Assembly (NCBI RefSeq): GCF_963966145.1
Contig: NC_091047.1
Location: 22,568,001-22,632,000, forward strand
DNA: 64,000 nt
Origin: Tenebrio molitor
Lineage: Eukaryota; Arthropoda; Insecta; Coleoptera; Tenebrionidae
Direction of reading: 5' to 3'
Below the pieces are notes generated by a model that saw only the letters and a list, made by a program, of their open reading frames with translations, did no database searches and was not told the DNA's origin. The translations under genes were made by a program, and so were the position numbers. Shown piece by piece: positions 50,101 through 63,085 of the stretch. Each line of letters opens with the position of its first letter. Position 1 is the stretch's first letter.

Positions 50101-50675
50101 GTCGCACCGATGCCTATTCCAGGATTTGTGCCTAATTTACGAGCGTTTCAGGAAATGCACCAGTTAATGCGTTCGGAATGAAGTGTGGAACGCTGTTTCT
50201 TTCAGCGACACTTTGTTTATTTTTTCCTTCTTGCAACACACAAACCAGAGGTCTTCAACTTTTACTGACTCGAAGCGCAGGATAACAGGACAAGACTCAA
50301 AAAGTAAAAATGCTGCAATATTCTAATCGAAGGATGAAATGGGACAGGTCGTTTCTTGCACAGGGCCATTCGTTACATCGCATGTAAAATCCGTGTAATG
50401 GAATTTAGACGTTGAATATTTTATGACGCAAAACTACTGGCTAAGTCATATTTTCCCGAGATTTATTAGCGAGTTGTTTGCAAACAAACAACCTAAGAAA
50501 AACATGTTTTGATGTATGCAAAGTAAGTGCAACAGTGACTAAAGTAATCAAGTAATCATTTAATTTATCAGGGGGAAAACATGATTTACAACATGCAAGA
50601 AAACAACGGTTCATTCCAATTCGTTTATGCCAATAAAATTTTAGTACTCTTCAATTATCTCCAGTGTTATATATA
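47176..50675. other. Gene-free; GC-richer island at 49.6-50.2 kb
   Basis: Three overlapping plus-strand frames in the island (49620-50135) show no domain. The remainder is AT-rich. Confidence 0.4.
48551..48627. repeat. GCAC/GTGC inverted module
   Basis: CTTTAAAGCACGCGCGACGA and, 30 nt later, GCGGAGTGCTTTTAACGTCG form an imperfect inverted pair around GAGCACGACGCGTAGCGG. It resembles in style the hairpin at 35.7 kb. Function unknown. Confidence 0.4.
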
Positions 50676-50917
50676 CAGGGTTATTATAAATGTTTCTAAC
50701 ATCGTATATACTTGAGGTAGAAAACCACACAAATTTTGGATGTGCCGCTTGCCTCGCAACAGACAGACTAGTATCGTAGATAAGGGGTGATATTGGCGGT
50801 AGTTTTTACCGCCGAAAATCTGTCAACTGTCACGTAGGAATGTATGTGTATAAAGCGGCACACCCAAAATTAATCCCCCAGCCAACTACGATGTTAGAAA
50901 CATTTATTATAACCCTG
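50676..50917. mobile_element. CAGGGT-family MITE, copy 3
   Basis: Inverted repeats of about 31 bp with a single mismatch (CAGGGTTATTATAAATGTTT, continuing to CTAACATCGTA) are flanked by TA. The interior shares ATGTGCCGCTTGCC and GGCACACCCAAAAT with copies 1 and 2. The near-identity of its ends suggests it is the youngest copy here. Confidence 0.83.
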
Positions 50918-51079
50918 TACTAAATATTAAAAGTAAAAAAAGTACTGGACGCAAAATCCGTTTTTATAGGTTTTATAAAAAGTGATTGTTTATTATCTTT
51001 GGTGCAGAAACAAGGTTGACTGACACGTTTCGTTGCACAGCTCCTAAATTTCAGTTAAAAAAGGTTAAAAGGTCTACTT

Positions 51080-51320
51080 AGGTACTGATTCTTCCGTAGG
51101 AAGAAGATATTCCTGGCTTTTTTAGCCACAGTTTATAGGAAGTTAAGATATGGGTATAGCAAAGGATGGGTTTGGAATTAATGGAGGGTAGATACAGAGG
51201 GGTAGAGATGCTGGTAACCCAGCATTTGCCCATATAAAAAAATAAGGCAGTCGCCCTGGGATTCGAACCCAGGACCTCCCGGACGCAAAGTAAACGCGGT
51301 AGGAGGTTGGCCACAATAAT
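51080..51320 (-). mobile_element. tRNA-derived SINE
   Basis: On the minus strand an A-box-like TGGCCAACCTCC (about 51313-51302) is followed by a perfect B box GGTTCGAATCC (51269-51259) inside a T-arm-like CCTGGG...CCCAGG. The body then runs through CCCATATC and GGCTAAAAAAGCCAGGAATA to about 51080. The acceptor stem cannot fold as a tRNA, so this is a SINE, a different family from the one at 5411. Confidence 0.75.
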
Positions 51321-54300
51321 CGGTTAAATTGAACCTGGGGTTCCGCTTAAGATTTCAGTTAAGTAAATTGACCAATCAGACTCCTCGATTATTCCGCACA
51401 TGACACAACTGTCAAAGCATGTTTGTATTTGTGTTAAAAGTTAAATTTTTTGATTATAGTTAGAAAAGAATTCTATATTTATATTCGGGGTTATTACTGT
51501 TTATTTCATGATTATTAATCATTATGATTTCATTAAATTCCTTTAAAAATATGTTACATAATTTTTATTTTGGACATTAATTTTTTAAATAAACTGGTAA
51601 TAGTTTCATTAGGTATTTTATTATATCATATTTTATTTAAAAGGAATTCAAAGCATTTATTTGAGTTTTTTAAAATGGTATCTCCAATTCCAAACTTTTT
51701 ATCCCCAAATGAAATTCCTGAATTACTTATATGCTTTTTTCTTTCAAATTCTTTTTCTCCTTGGAAATTCTTTATCTTTTCTTCTTTTTTATACTCTGCA
51801 TTGGTTTCTTTCATATTCAAAATCAATATAACTACAAAAAACTTTTAAATCTGTCGTTGCAGTCCACTTACCATAACGACTGTTCATTAATGTATTTAAC
51901 TTATTAAAAAAAAAACAAATAGAATAACCAGTGATTTTTTTAAATTTGAAGTTGATTGTGAACGCACCACCGGATTACAACTCTGATCAGCTGTTTAAAT
52001 CTAGTGTTTTTAAGACGAGTGGTTCATTCACATCTCTCATCTGACTCTTCGATGTCAATTTCGACACCAAATTTTAAAAACACTTTTATATCACCATCAG
52101 TAAAATATTCCAAAAGCTGCTAAGCGGAAGTTAATCAACTTTTACCTGATGCAACGAAACTAAAATTTAACTGTCACTTAAAGTTATGTGGCGCTTAGTA
52201 AATCCGAAATGGTAACTGCAACCGGTGCTAACGGGCATTAACAGAAGTAGACTTTTAAAGCAACCTTGATGTTCCAACAGAATGTCTATAATGAGTTAAA
52301 TTTCTCGAATCGTTTCTTGAGGTTGCGGCGTGAAATTTAATCACCTTTACAGCAGCGTAACTAATTTTGAAATTTTGCTAATTAATAATCACGGTAAAGT
52401 TCCTTTATTGCGGTCATTCGTCATTCCCAGTCTTATCCATTGTACCAAACATGTAGAAATACAGTTGTTTTCCAATAATTAATATCAGTTTGGTTGCTGA
52501 GTTACTTTTTGCATCAAATGTAATTTTTAATTTATTCCCAATCAAGGATACGGGAGCCGTTTCTATTAAGCGACATTCTTTGCGCGTATGAAATAGGTTT
52601 CATTTCTTCCAGGTTGAAACCATATCATTTTTATGACTACGAGTTTGAAATAAAAGACAGGCAATTAACAAATAAAAAATGTATTGAGTGTTCTGAATTG
52701 GTCGTTTTGAGTTTAAATTGAGAAATATTTTAGGAGAAAAACAAAATGTTTTCAATAAATGTTTCCATGATTTTCTAGGAATTATGTCAACAGATAATTG
52801 GGACCTAAAAGAAAATTTAGGCTAACACAATATTAAAGAATTGAATCGGAGCAAATCAACAACTAATTCATTTCAAGAGAACTTTGAAATATGTACAGCG
52901 ACTTGCGAAGAAAAGAAATTTTGAAAGCAAAGAAATGACTTGTTACGGACAATGACAATATTCCACTTTTATCCATCACAATATGGCTCCAAACAATGAA
53001 AATAAAACAAAATCGTCTGGTTTGTCACAATTCTTTGCAATTTTTTATTCAACGTTATTAAATGTTTCAATTTGTCTTGCATACAACTCATATTTTCCTC
53101 CTATGAAATTGATCTCTTGAAGTTATGTATTGGACTCCAACATGGCAACAATGTTAGCTGCAGCAGAAAACTTGGTAAAAATACAACGTTATCAAAAATG
53201 AACTGTCTAAACTACCCATCTCAGATCAAAACCGCAATTCGAATTCTTATGTCGTCAATTTTTGGCATTCCCTTGGTCTGATTTTCGCTCAAAAAGTACG
53301 ACGTACTTGAGTTACCTCCATGTCTGGAAGCAAAGTTGATTGCTTCAAAATCATGACGCCAACCGTGAGCAGAAACAGGATTGTACTTGCGAATTCCACA
53401 TTTTGCAATAAATTAAAATTTAGACTCTGTTGCTGAACACATTTGTGTCAATGTTCATTTGACCAACAAAGAAACCATTAACGCAGTGTCAGTCTGGTCT
53501 CTAAGGCACAATTAGCTACATTCAGTACGTTCACACGCCACAAAACCAACGTCCATAAAATACTTTAACCACAACTTTACCAACAGTTGGAACAATTTCC
53601 CGTGTTGCCGTCAATTCACCGTTACGAATTCATTTACGACTCAAAATGACTTATTTCTGTGCACCTCAAATTCAAAGAAAATATTTGAAAATGCAGATAT
53701 ATAAATTTTGCATGATGTTGCAAAAACGTGTCAAGCAGTTTTTTAAAACGCGCGATTGCAACACTCGCTGCGTTCGTGTGTGCAAACCTCCCGCTTACAA
53801 AAAATGTAGCACGCATAGCGCTTTGAGAGTGTGAGAAGAGAAATATTTTGAGACACGATCAGGTTATCGCCCTTGTTGAGAATCTCTGGAAAGATGCTAC
53901 GGCATGTTTACATTGATTTAGTACCGAATTTAACAAGCTTCCGACACATGTGACGTGCATCACGACCAATAAATATCACAGCACACAAGAACACATTGTA
54001 CCTTCACCATTTAAATAAACACCCGACCAATTTAACCAACTTTCCGACAATTTAGTCAGTGTTTAGTCAATAACGTCGGCCAACTCTCCCAACATCAAAT
54101 ATTTATCAATACGTCAATAAATCAAGCCTTGCCGCTATTGTTCATACGTTGGGAGTTTTTCCTCTTTTGAGCACAACAATGTGAGAATAGTCGATACGAC
54201 CGCCAGTCAAGCTCGACGTAGAAATAAGAAATTTTTTCGCCTCGTCCTCTCGTGACGGTGGCAGACAGTGATAAATGGCTCAGGATGAAAACGGAAAAAA

Positions 54301-55873
54301 ATTCTGCATTCGCAATATTCCCCAGTTGATGAAACGCTGCTCTCGTGCATGCGAACAATGGTAATTTGTAACGAAAAGTACTCGTTACAACAGGTTTGTT
54401 TAATTCCAGTGGTGAGGTGTTTGGTCAAGAGTTGACAGCTCCTCATGCATATTCACCATATTAATTTTTTAATGCAGAACAGAACAACGCACCTAAGTGG
54501 TTCGATTATCTAAAGCGGACCTATAAATCCCACAAAGATGTACCGACTGTCAATTACCGACTTAATAAATTATTATTAGAAATTATAAGCACCGCGAGCT
54601 TCTTAATTATAACGTTGCTGAAACCTAATGGATCGAGACCACGACCAACTAATAATGAGAACTTGACACCTGAGCCGTTCAAGCTTTTAATTCGGTTCTA
54701 GAAAAAAAAAAAGAAATTAATTTCCCGTGAGTTACCGTCCCGAGCACCTGTTGACTGCTTTATAAACGAATCCTTGTAATTGGAAAACTTTGAATTATTG
54801 TGACAATGTAACAGTGGACATTAAACCTCAATAAAACTAGTCATTTTCTGTCGAGAACTCTTACAACAACCTAATAACACCCACACTCACGAACCGAACA
54901 TAATCGACAATACGAATGCAACAAGAACATAAATTTACATTCGGACAAAAGATTTCTGGAATGTTAAAATCCAAGATAGCTGCCGACTCCCGTTTCCCAC
55001 TTGGGGTCCAAATCCAAGAGCCATGGGAACGGCAATAAAACTAATTGTTCCTATCCTATCGCACTTCGACAAACACTAAAATTCTTCCGTTTATACGAGC
55101 CGATAAAAAGATTTCTTCCTCCAGGTCGCATAATGAATTTCGTCGCGTTTACTGGAAATTTATAGTAGGCATATGCAAATCAGGTGGCATTAAAGATAAT
55201 TAGGCTGTTAAATGGAGTGGTACAAAAACTGAAAATATCTCAGGTTTCGGAGGCCTTCCTTAATAGAATATTTGAAGTTAATTAGTTTGTGGCACAGATG
55301 ATAGGGTCCGCCTAACACGGGAATTTTTTCACATTTCAACTATGCAGAGTATTGTCGTAAAATATGAAGATAATCCGTGGCACGGTGAAATTTATAACAG
55401 TAAAAAATACCTGAATAGTTGCCGTGCTCGGCGTGTGCCATTGCGGTCAAATACATCTTTTTACAATTGTGAGAGAACGATTTTTATTGCTGTCGTTTTG
55501 TTCCAAGAATGCGTCTCTTTTCCATCACTACAATTAACACGGACGAAAAAAAATTGTGACAAGTAGCAAGATTTCGAAAATCTGTCCTTCTACCTTGCCG
55601 GTTCTTTGAAACAAAACAGAGGATTGCTCAGACGTCATCTGTCCAAAACAACTTCCCAGAATACTTTCACTGATGCCAATATTTTTCGAAAGTATAGGTG
55701 TTGGATTTTTTCATGAGCTGTGAATCATATCTGCGCAAACGACGAATATCGGTCTCAAGTACGCGCAGATATTTCCAAGGTCACAGCCCGCGAGAGAATC
55801 CAATACCTCTCTAATACGACATGTTTAAAACAATTATGGACAACAGAGTGTAACTAACAGCTTTTACATTGTT
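51321..55873. other. Gene-free; GC-richer stretch at 53.9-55.2 kb
   Basis: No repeat, RNA gene or coding motif recognised by eye. Confidence 0.4.
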
Positions 55874-56200
55874 ACACATACAGGTGTCCCAGAGTTGCGA
55901 AAAAGCTCCATAGCTTGTTTGTTATTAAAGATATCAACTTTTTTTTTTCTAGATGATAGCTACGCTTCTACTGCATATTCGGAAAATATTGCGGTATATA
56001 TACAGGAGTCCCAATATTATAAAAATACTAAAGTTATGTTTTTTTAAATGGAACCTACCCAGTTTGATTTCATTTTTGGATTCTAAGCTAAATTGTGAAT
56101 CAAATCTACACAGGTCGTTTTTACTTATCTGCCATCGTTTTCGATCAGTGGCGTTTTTTTTACCAGAATTCCGAATTGTAGGGGTCCCTTCGAAAATTCG
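55874..56200 (+). repeat. Probable MITE-type repeat end(s)
   Basis: ACATACAGGTGTCCCAGAGT at 55876 and TATACAGGAGTCCCAATATT at 55998 are typical starts of insect DNA-element ends (TACAGG-GTCCCA). No matching inverted right end was identified, so boundaries are open. Confidence 0.4.
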
Positions 56201-57174
56201 TATCTTCCAAATAGTTGCACACAAATTAAAATAATTGACACTGTTTGATTCCTGAGCGTTTGCCGCATCTGTTAAGTGGTTACTCAATAACGTGCTTAGT
56301 TCGCATATGCCTACTGCGATTTTTTAACTATAACAAACTAAAAATGTCAAAAACTCATTTTTTTCAAATAGCACCCCGCATTTATTATTGCACTGGTCGA
56401 AAGCTTTTTCGACAAGCTTTCCAACGGTATAGGGTTTGTATAGTCGAATGGGAAAATCTAGGGTGCTATCTTAAAATCACTAAAATAATTAAATGTTTAA
56501 TCGTTGTGATTATCTTTTGTTAGGCGTACTAAATTTTTGTATTGTCTTTTTAACGGAAAAATTGCACCAAATTTAGCGCATTTGATTTGTTATAGTTTTG
56601 AAAGTTCTCTCACGATGGACCGAAAGGGTTCGCCTGCTTTTGACACCTCCCGAAGAACTGTTTACAACTGGTACAAAGCAACAACACGTCGAACTATAGA
56701 AGCATAGGAGGAAAGTGGGGTAGACTGGAGTTACGTGATGCAAGGACAGTTACAGCACTGAATAAATCGAAGTAATATCTACAGTGGTAATGAAGCGCTT
56801 TTCTTGTGGTTGTCAATGTTTCGCACTGCTACCCCCTTGACAGACGTTTGTAAAAAAGTACGATTGTGCTTTGTAAAGCAAAAGTAGGAAGTATTGTTGA
56901 CCTCCTGAATTCTCAAATATCTTTCTTGTTGTATAAGATATAGATACTTTTGAATTTGTTTAGTATTTATGTAACCTTTCCTACCTCAGTGTATCATTTT
57001 TGAGATCATCACGACGTTCTGTTATTGGGTGCCAATTTGCATAAAAAACTTTTTATTTCTACTTTTTTCTTCTTTAGTTGATGTTGAGATTTTATGAAGC
57101 CAAATAGCATAAATGCTGTGCCTTAGAGATTGTTGGTTATATTAGTGTTTGCTTTATTGTGTTTTTCATTCAAT

Positions 57175-57545
57175 AATGGTATATAACTCAACGAGACGGT
57201 AATGACGGCTATTACTGATGAGGTTGATTTTGTGTCACGAGTCGAAGGCGAGTGACGTAATTCGTCCGAGTGAGTAATTGCCATTACCCGCGAGTAAAAT
57301 ACTATACTTTTTCTACGTCTACGAAGAGAAGTTGATAAATAACTTCATTATTAGACAAACTGAAACTGACACTTTGCTCGTACAATTATCACTCTGCATA
57401 TTTGATACTATTGCATTAAAATTTGCGATTGGAGTTAATAAGCTATTTGCTTTTTATATTTTATTTGAAATTATTATTGAACGCGCCGTGGGTAATGAAC
57501 CCTGTTATCTAATAAAAAACATTTTAATAATTACAGTATTATACA
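57175..57545. repeat. Dispersed repeat, copy 1 of 2
   Basis: Contains, in order, a GAGTAAAATAC segment with ATTACCCGCG, TTTGCGATTGG, and GTGGGTAATGAAC followed by TGTTAT. The same order recurs at 62775-63085. Its start has GGTAATGACGG, roughly inverted to the end, suggesting a non-autonomous DNA element. Confidence 0.5.
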
Positions 57546-60500
57546 ATAGAAGTAGAAAAACATATTTAAACTCCACATTTTTTATTATTTTCACTTCTTT
57601 AAGACACAACATTTAGGCTATTTGCCTCTATAAGATCTCAAAACATAGCCTAAAGAACAAAAAACGAAACAAAAAGTTATTTTCGAGAATTGCCATCTGG
57701 CAACAGAATTTCACAATTTATTATGTTGAGAATACATTCCGTCAATTTAAATGTTGGTTGAAATTGGACTCAGTTGTGTATAATTCATGCAGAAAATAAT
57801 ACAATCTAACTAAAACTATAAAGCACAAGATTTTGCAAAGAATAAGATGCTGTGGTCATAAAATCTTTCGCTTGAATGCGAATCTAAATTTGATTTTGAA
57901 TGTACAAACTTGTCATTACGTAAAATTGAGTTCCACAATTAAAACAGCAGTCTAATAAACTCCCGTTGCTTGAACAACTAAAAGACGTAAAATAAATTCT
58001 TTCTGGAGCTACTTGCTCACTGCTGCTTGGAAACAAGGCGATGGCCCATTTTTCAATTTAAATTGGAATAACAGTCGATTTCTATCGATGTTTACGTGAT
58101 TATTGCGAGGCCGTCAAAAATCGACAACGATCCTTTGTTCGGTGATGATCACGAACGCTCCAACATCCCCTTGGTCCCATTTACGTTCCAATTTTCAGGC
58201 GTAGACTCGTGCCCCAGATGTTACACATGCCCATTCACATGGCACATGCCGCCCCGCCGGATTTTAACCGGAAAGTATAATCCGGCGATTCCGGTCGCAC
58301 GAAACTTAATAAATCCGGGTAGTTTATTGTTATGAATCGGGGGCGAGGGGGTGTGCGTCGGACGTGCGTAAAATGTCCTCGAACGCTATGGCATGTGGTC
58401 GCGGTGTTTTATCGATGGCCTATATGGCCCAGTTCCATACTGCTGACCGGAGTTGACCCGGAGCGGAGCGGCGGCTCTCCCGATGCATCGGAATGGGCCT
58501 GGCTAATATGTTGGCGTACGCACCGACACCGGGAATTCATAAATCTTTAACGAAACTAGCGGAGAACACGCCACCGACGAATGGCCGCTGCACCCATTAT
58601 TAAAAATATACGAAAAATGCGAACGTACAGTGGAAAAGCTGAGCTATTTTCGTACGGAGATATATCAAGAGCTTTTTACTTTGCCATTACACAGGCCTTG
58701 ACAATTGAAAACCCTTCTGATCTGTAAGTATGTAATTGAATGCTGTAGATACAAAGTGCGTATAAAAGGATGGAGATAGAAATGATTATAAAATAACGTA
58801 TATCGAGAGTGCTGCGGAAGTGTGCCGCTCTACAGTTTGATAGTCGAACTATGTAGGTATAGCCGTCAAACAAATGTCAAATAATTAAATCCTGGAGCCA
58901 TTTGTTGTTTTGTTAAAGGTTTTCTCTGCTGTAATTACTTTACAGCTCATAACAGTGTTTATTAAAACTGAAACTTTTTCTCGCATTGGTGTGAATACAA
59001 AATCTTGTCCAAAAAAAAGGAAAGAAACAAAATCTAAACCGTCGCCCAGTTGCTGAAGTCCACTTCGTCCCGATCTTCAATCTCTGGGCTTAGCACAAGA
59101 AGACTCACTTCTGCTCTTAATGATATAATCTACTATTTCGTTACAGCATATTTTTACATATTGCCAATGACTTAAAATTGTTTCCTATGTTGACGAAATA
59201 TTATTATAAAAACAATTGCACATTATGATGTTAAATTTAAGACTAAAGCTAAATAAATACCAGTAGAACATTTGTTAAACTATTGTATATGATTGCAATA
59301 TGCAGTTAATAAATCTATTTTTATTATTTCTAATCTCAGTTTTATCCAACATCTATTTTTGAACTTGTCTTGCTCACTGGTTTAACTCTTGATTTGTCCC
59401 AGATTTTTTTGTAATTTACACGTTAGTAATTATCTGTCCACTCGAAATAATACTCAGCGCAAACTTTCTCTTTGTAATGTTCCCAATCTTTTAATAACTT
59501 TCATCTTCAGTTTTTTATTCCGTTCGTTTTATTACATTCTCAAATATCGTTATTTCTAGAAATCCAATAATCTTCGTATCTAGAAAAAAAAACAATTCTG
59601 CATGTGATGTGGTCTTTCTAAAACGGGATGATGGCATCGTGATTTGAATTCACAGAAACAGATTAGGACAAACTTAACAAACAAATGCTAAAACAAAACA
59701 TTAACAAAGCTACCATCTTGTGAAATCCTTGGCAGAAATTTTCATAAGATAAGGATTGTTAATAAATTTCACGTCTTTAAAACCTTTTAAATTCTTCATT
59801 CTCTAAATTATTTTTACAAAAAGGGTTCAAAAACATCGGCTTCTTTTACTCTAGCATTTATTCTGATACAATTTGAACATGCAAAAATATATGCTAAAGC
59901 TTATTAATAAAGTAGATTTTTAAGTAGTCTCTACTTATTCATTTTAATTTCATTTACATGTCGTTGTTAAAGATTTACATTAATTTAACAATTTTCTATA
60001 TTTAAAATTCAAACATGTTACTACCGATTTAAACATTTTATTTTTAGCACGCCAATCACCTTGATAAAAATTCATATAGTATAAATTTCACATACGAAAA
60101 TAATTTGTGTCATGTCATATGTCAAATCCACTTGCAATAAAATCTCTAAAGTATCCTCATATAATAAAAAATAAGATCTATGTTTTCGAATAATTAATAA
60201 AAAAAGCGTTGGCACGTTGCAAACTAATATATAAATTTGCCGGTTACCCACATAATTCTTTAATTGGTATGAGCATTCATTTTAAATTTATTACATCTGT
60301 AGAAATTACGTCTTATTAAAATGTCAGAACGACACATATTAATTCATTATTCTTTCCACAAGTTGCTTTCACTTTAGTTTCCAATTACATATCAAAATTA
60401 TTAATTTTGATTTTTGACTTGGATCAAGTATACCAAAAAAGTTACTCTTTCCCTCCACTAAACTTCCTCGCTTAGTTACAGTCATATTCCGATCTTGTAG

Positions 60501-61960
60501 ATTTTATTCGCAAAACGTGACTATACGTTAGTCGGGCCAAAATGTTGCTGGGTGTACAACACATTCCACTCTATAACATAAAATTAAAAACCAGGCGTTC
60601 TGTTGTTAAACTAGCAATCCCCTCGGTTCAACGCTCTTGCAATGGCAATCGCAGAATGTTAAAACTGTATTGGAAATTGAGGAACAAGTTTGTTCTACTA
60701 TTGGCATTTTTTCAATGTATCACCACCACTCTTCTTTCTCTTTCTTGCTACAGAGAAAACTGCAGCAAAAACTAGCGTCGTTAATTCAGGAAGAGACAAA
60801 TTGAAATGTACCAATAAATGCTCAAATTCGAGTCGATTTTGGATGTCAAAAATAAATGCTGTTGACGCAATAAAAAATCTATTGTTCCATCTACACCAGT
60901 AATGACACTTTCAGGCAGTAAATTAATAAACAAAAAAATCCCGACTGTGGCGTGAGCTCGGCCAGAATTAATTTGCGTTGATGAGTTGGCAATAGTTATC
61001 AATTTAAATTCACGTTTTTACGTCCAGGTTGTAAACATTTGACGAGCGACAATAAAACTACATTTGGAAGCGTTGAAAATTTTCGCTCCCGAGAGAACGT
61101 TCGAAAAATCCGACCGGTGTTAAAGGACGACGACGCCAATTAAATACGTCCGACATTATTTATAAATGCAGACAAAGAGCCACAAGAGTCGAGTATCTCC
61201 CGGGGTAATGCTGATTGCTATTATCCGATGCCGGCGACAAGTTCTTAATACTTCCAGAAGCCGAGAAACGGTTAATTTCTTATCGCGCAGCAAATGTGTA
61301 GTTGGAAATGCCTCGGGTTATGATCTGAAACGGCTCGTATCTGATTTACAAATTCGAGGCCTGATATGTAGGTGGAGGAAAGCGAGATTGTGGAATAAAT
61401 CTGCTTTCTAGCCAACAACAGAAGTGACAAAAATTGGTTAAAAAAAAAGAAGGGTACCATTAATATTCAGTGCATATGACGTGACGCTCTACTAAATGGG
61501 AACAAGACATCTCAATTTGAGAAAAATAAAAATAAAAATCTCGCAATTTATATCATCTTGCTGAAATCAAGAATTACAGAAAGAGTGGCAAAGCAATAAC
61601 TCAAGAAATACGTTATTGTAGCTAAATTTTCATTAAGCACATCATGACGATAGTAGTGATCGAAAATTAAAAAAAAATCGAGAAGACCGTCATTAATACA
61701 CTTCAGTTGGCAACACGTAAAAATTTAATTCAAATGTCATCAAATGTCATTACAATAGTAACTGTCATACACTATCCCTCCACTATTAATTATTAATTAT
61801 TATTGACTATTAAAATTTGCTATTAAAGTTTACATTACTGTTAGGGAATTTTCTTTTTTTGTATTGCAATGAAAGTGTTTTATTTTTTCTAATATTGAAC
61901 ATTCAAAGCGAGCGTTTTGAATTTATCAAAAAATTTGACACTGTCAGATTATAAGTACTA
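57546..61960. other. Gene-free; GC-richer patches at 58.1-58.6 and 61.0-61.4 kb
   Basis: Frames at 58096-58335 and 58332-58550 abut in a GC-rich patch but show no family signature. The rest is AT-rich. Confidence 0.4.
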
Positions 61961-62309
61961 TTGAAAAAAGTACGATTAAGTAGCCATATCATGGAGGCCA
62001 CAGGCAGCGTTATAAAGAGAAAATGCCTGACTTTGGAGACAAAACAAAGTATTCACCGACCTGGCATAATTCCCGAATTAATGCAAGTAATTACTGATAC
62101 CTGCAATTTAATTGATGTCCCAACTTTGCAAAGGTCATTTGAAAACATGAAGCAAAGAATAACATTACGATTGGAAGCTGAAGGCAGACATTTCGAACAA
62201 ATGTTCGAGGAGCTCCAATCGTATTCTTTACAAGAACTAGAGTAAATACTCTAGTATCCTCATGTACCTAGAACCCTTTTGTACAATCTTTGAGCTAGTT
62301 AGTAATAAA
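61961..62309 (+). pseudogene. Mini-transposase relic: helix-turn-helix end joined to transposase C-terminus
   Basis: From the ATG at 61991 there are 84 codons. The start, MEATGSVIKRK, matches the end of a mariner-type N-terminal helix-turn-helix (ETGSV..K). The rest (PELMQVITDTCNLIDVPTLQ, then FENMKQRITLRLEAEGRHFE) matches the extreme C-terminus of the same transposase class (P.TLQR.F.N...R...C....G.HFE). The whole catalytic centre is missing between them, so this is an internally deleted copy, as in non-autonomous derivatives. The frame is open to TAA at 62245, and an AATAAA follows at 62304. Whether it is transcribed is unknown. Confidence 0.6.
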
Positions 62310-62774
62310 AATGAACTTCATCCTGGAAACAATATTTGTTCGTTGATGTCATTGATCAATTTTATATTTACCAAAATTCTATTATATTGTAGTTATTTAC
62401 GGTGTAGCTTTTTGTCTTTTTAACTTCAGATAGAGGACAATTCAGAGGCCCTTACTTTCGATCATAGAGTTTCGATTTATGCGGCCTGCTCACCGTTGAA
62501 TAAAGGTGCGGGAGTTTTAAATCTCATCGTTTCATTGCACTAGGTGAGGAAATTCTTGCTTGAAAATTCTCAAAAGTATGACTCCCTAGTTCAATATTAG
62601 ATACGTATTATTAGTAAATAATATTTTCATTGTAAAAAGAAGCAGATTTTGAATTAACTTAGTTTCAAAACACTACACTAATGAATTGTTATTGTTACAG
62701 ATATCTTTTATAAACATCATATTGTTCAATTTATAAATTGATCTGATAGAGAAAAGTAAGAAGATAATGGTACA

Positions 62775-63085
62775 TTATCCAACGAGGGTATAATGATGGA
62801 TATTACTCGCTACTAAAATACGGTATTTTTTACGGCGTACAAATTTCACATTTTCATTATCACAATTTATTTACTGCTTCTATTTTAATTAAAAATTTAC
62901 ACATGTTGGCGAACTACGACGTTACGAAATAATTATGACATGAATATTGCACTGTATTGCAAATGCATAATGTATGCAATAATTTACAAATGCAATTTTG
63001 CGATTGGTCATAACCCGTAGTTGTTCATTATCGTTACTCACGGGCGTGGGTAATGAACAGTATTACGTGACACTAGATGCATATT
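62775..63085. repeat. Dispersed repeat, copy 2 of 2
   Basis: Shares TACTCGC...ACTAAAATAC, TTTGCGATTGG and GTGGGTAATGAAC in the same order as 57175-57545, with about 60 bp less interior sequence. Confidence 0.5.

Noticed and set aside
49620..50135. Overlapping plus frames in a GC-rich island
   Set aside because: Three different frames, none with a domain or consistent splice boundaries.
51250..51320. Functional tRNA gene on the minus strand
   Set aside because: Perfect B box and T arm, but no matching acceptor stem; the 3' part continues as a SINE body.
56615..56780. A segment reading MDRKGSPAF...RRTVYNWYKATTRRTI that resembles a DNA-binding protein
   Set aside because: Short, broken by a stop after about 31 codons, with no continuing homology I can name; could be a transposase scrap but the evidence is too thin.
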